A DNA stretch of 15,352 nt from Candidatus Neomicrothrix sp. UBA825. Lineage in GTDB: Bacteria > Actinomycetota > Acidimicrobiia > Acidimicrobiales > UBA8592. Both the position numbers and the translations under genes were made by a program. Every line of letters starts with the position of its first letter. The stretch's first letter is position 1. Location: the NCBI GenBank assembly GCA_002295705.1, contig DBHP01000035.1, positions 1 through 15,352 on the forward strand. Direction: 5' to 3'. The notes beneath the pieces were generated by a model. It saw nothing but the letters and a program-made list of their open reading frames with translations. It was not told where the DNA came from and did not search any database. This document shows, piece after piece, positions 14,661 to 15,352 of the stretch.

Positions 14661-15352
14661 GGGAATACCCTAGATATCTTTACTAGTTCCAACAAGGCTC
14701 GGCCTCCTTTACGAAGAGCCGCTAGACCCGACAAGGAAGAATCCCCAACTGTTCGCTCATTATAAACAACAGGGCATTCTTCGACCTGGTAATTCATCAA
14801 GGATAAAGCTCCTGATAGCGCAATATTTGGAGCAAAGGTATCAGAGGGAATTCTTTCAAGGAGGACGGTGAGAATTTCTGAGCGTATAAGTCGGAAAGGG
14901 ATATTGACATCACGAAGGTGGCAATGAAAAAGAACTTTTGTTGCAGCTCTTGCAACATAAGTTACGAGACGTCTGACAGTTGTTTGATTGCGGTCTTGAC
15001 GCCATGCGATAACTGCGTCTTTCCCTTGCCGTTTTGACCATAAAGCCGAGAATTGGTTTGGATTAATTTCATTATCACTGTCAGCCTGAAACACCCATTC
15101 AGCGATACCAACGGCTCTTCTATAACCAACTAAAATCGTTGGCCCGTGTCCCTCATTCTCTTTTATGATTGTCTGAATATTTTGGTTATTTCCATATCTC
15201 TTAACTATTGAAATAGTTGTGTCCGAAGAACCGTCATCGATAATAAGAATTTCGTAATTCAGGTTTACTGAATTTAAAACATTAAGCCACTCATCGATGC
15301 ATTCGCCTATCAGTTTTTCCTCATTAAATACGGGAATAACGACAGCGACATC
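14657..15352 (-). CDS. GT2 family glycosyltransferase (dolichol-phosphate-mannose-synthase-like), 5' end missing
   Basis: 231 codons to the stop, with the frame still open at the right edge, so a few N-terminal residues are missing. An apparent ATG at 15094 is internal: the preceding codons encode the conserved GT2 start. Visible in order are VAVVIPVFNEE (2-12), ILIIDDGSSDTT (35-46) for UDP/GDP binding, ENEGHGPTI, the metal motif DSD (91-93) in VFQADSDNE, DVNIPFRLIR (148-157), and YNERTVGDSS (197-206), the usual DPM1/GtrB tail block. No membrane helices follow, so it is the soluble or peripheral kind. It transfers a sugar from a nucleotide donor, typically to a polyprenyl phosphate; donor and acceptor are unknown. 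The stop overlaps the UGM start (ATGA), pointing to a shared cell-surface glycan pathway. Confidence 0.88.
   Translation of the reverse strand, partial: DVAVVIPVFNEEKLIGECIDEWLNVLNSVNLNYEILIIDDGSSDTTISIVKRYGNNQNIQTIIKENEGHGPTILVGYRRAVGIAEWVFQADSDNEINPNQFSALWSKRQGKDAVIAWRQDRNQTTVRRLVTYVARAATKVLFHCHLRDVNIPFRLIRSEILTVLLERIPSDTFAPNIALSGALSLMNYQVEECPVVYNERTVGDSSLSGLAALRKGGRALLELVKISRVFP

Noticed and set aside
14657..15094. A separate 145-residue protein beginning at 15094
   Set aside because: The frame stays open to the window edge and the upstream codons encode the conserved GT2 N-terminus; the Met is internal (it arises from an alternative start codon read as Met, in VFQADSD).
1..15352. tRNA, rRNA, riboswitch, transposon, phage or defence-system genes
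   Set aside because: Every intergenic gap is 151 bp or less, and none shows cloverleaf-like, repeat-spacer or transposase signals by eye.

Overview
The window reads as a compact chromosomal stretch from a bacterium of the Actinomycetota, at moderate GC (mid-40s percent by eye, not counted). The lineage call rests on three things: a methionine aminopeptidase with the N-terminal extension known from mycobacterial MetAP1c; a ParE/ParC pair with actinobacterial signatures (EGDSAxGxAK in ParE, a DDPPAAxRYTECR active-site segment in ParC); and a short RecB-like 4Fe-4S nuclease like those of mycobacteria. A free-living, possibly marine or freshwater, member such as an acidimicrobial relative is my guess from the gene mix and tight packing; it is not proven by the sequence.

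Layout. 1-575 (-) is the N-terminal part of a CDF cation transporter, cut by the window edge. 647-3620 (+) carries a MaoC-like hydratase, methionine aminopeptidase, a histidine phosphatase and a phytanoyl-CoA-dioxygenase-like oxygenase. 3617-5399 (-) holds an HtpX-like membrane protease followed by an SDR oxidoreductase. 5435-6376 (+) is a nucleoside hydrolase. 6381-8079 (-) is a DNA-repair pair, the RecB-like nuclease followed by formamidopyrimidine-DNA glycosylase. 8203-8625 (+) is a small four-helix membrane protein. 8626-13120 (-) encodes topoisomerase IV in the order parC then parE. 13272-15352 (-) is a translationally coupled pair, a GT2 glycosyltransferase (open at the window edge) and a flavoprotein that closely resembles the eukaryotic type of UDP-galactopyranose mutase.

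How the genes fit together. Most are housekeeping: protein N-terminal processing and membrane proteolysis, base-excision repair and nuclease, chromosome decatenation, purine/pyrimidine nucleoside salvage, metal export and acyl-CoA chemistry. The glycan pair at the right end is probably the edge of a cell-surface polysaccharide locus.

I found no CRISPR array, transposon, phage gene, tRNA or rRNA, and no clear defence system. The unusual content is subtler: the eukaryote-type UGM; a repeated TANNNT -10 hexamer 5-8 nt before start codons, suggesting leaderless transcripts; three tail-to-tail gene junctions with essentially no room for terminators; and a Met at the classical quinolone-contact position of ParC.
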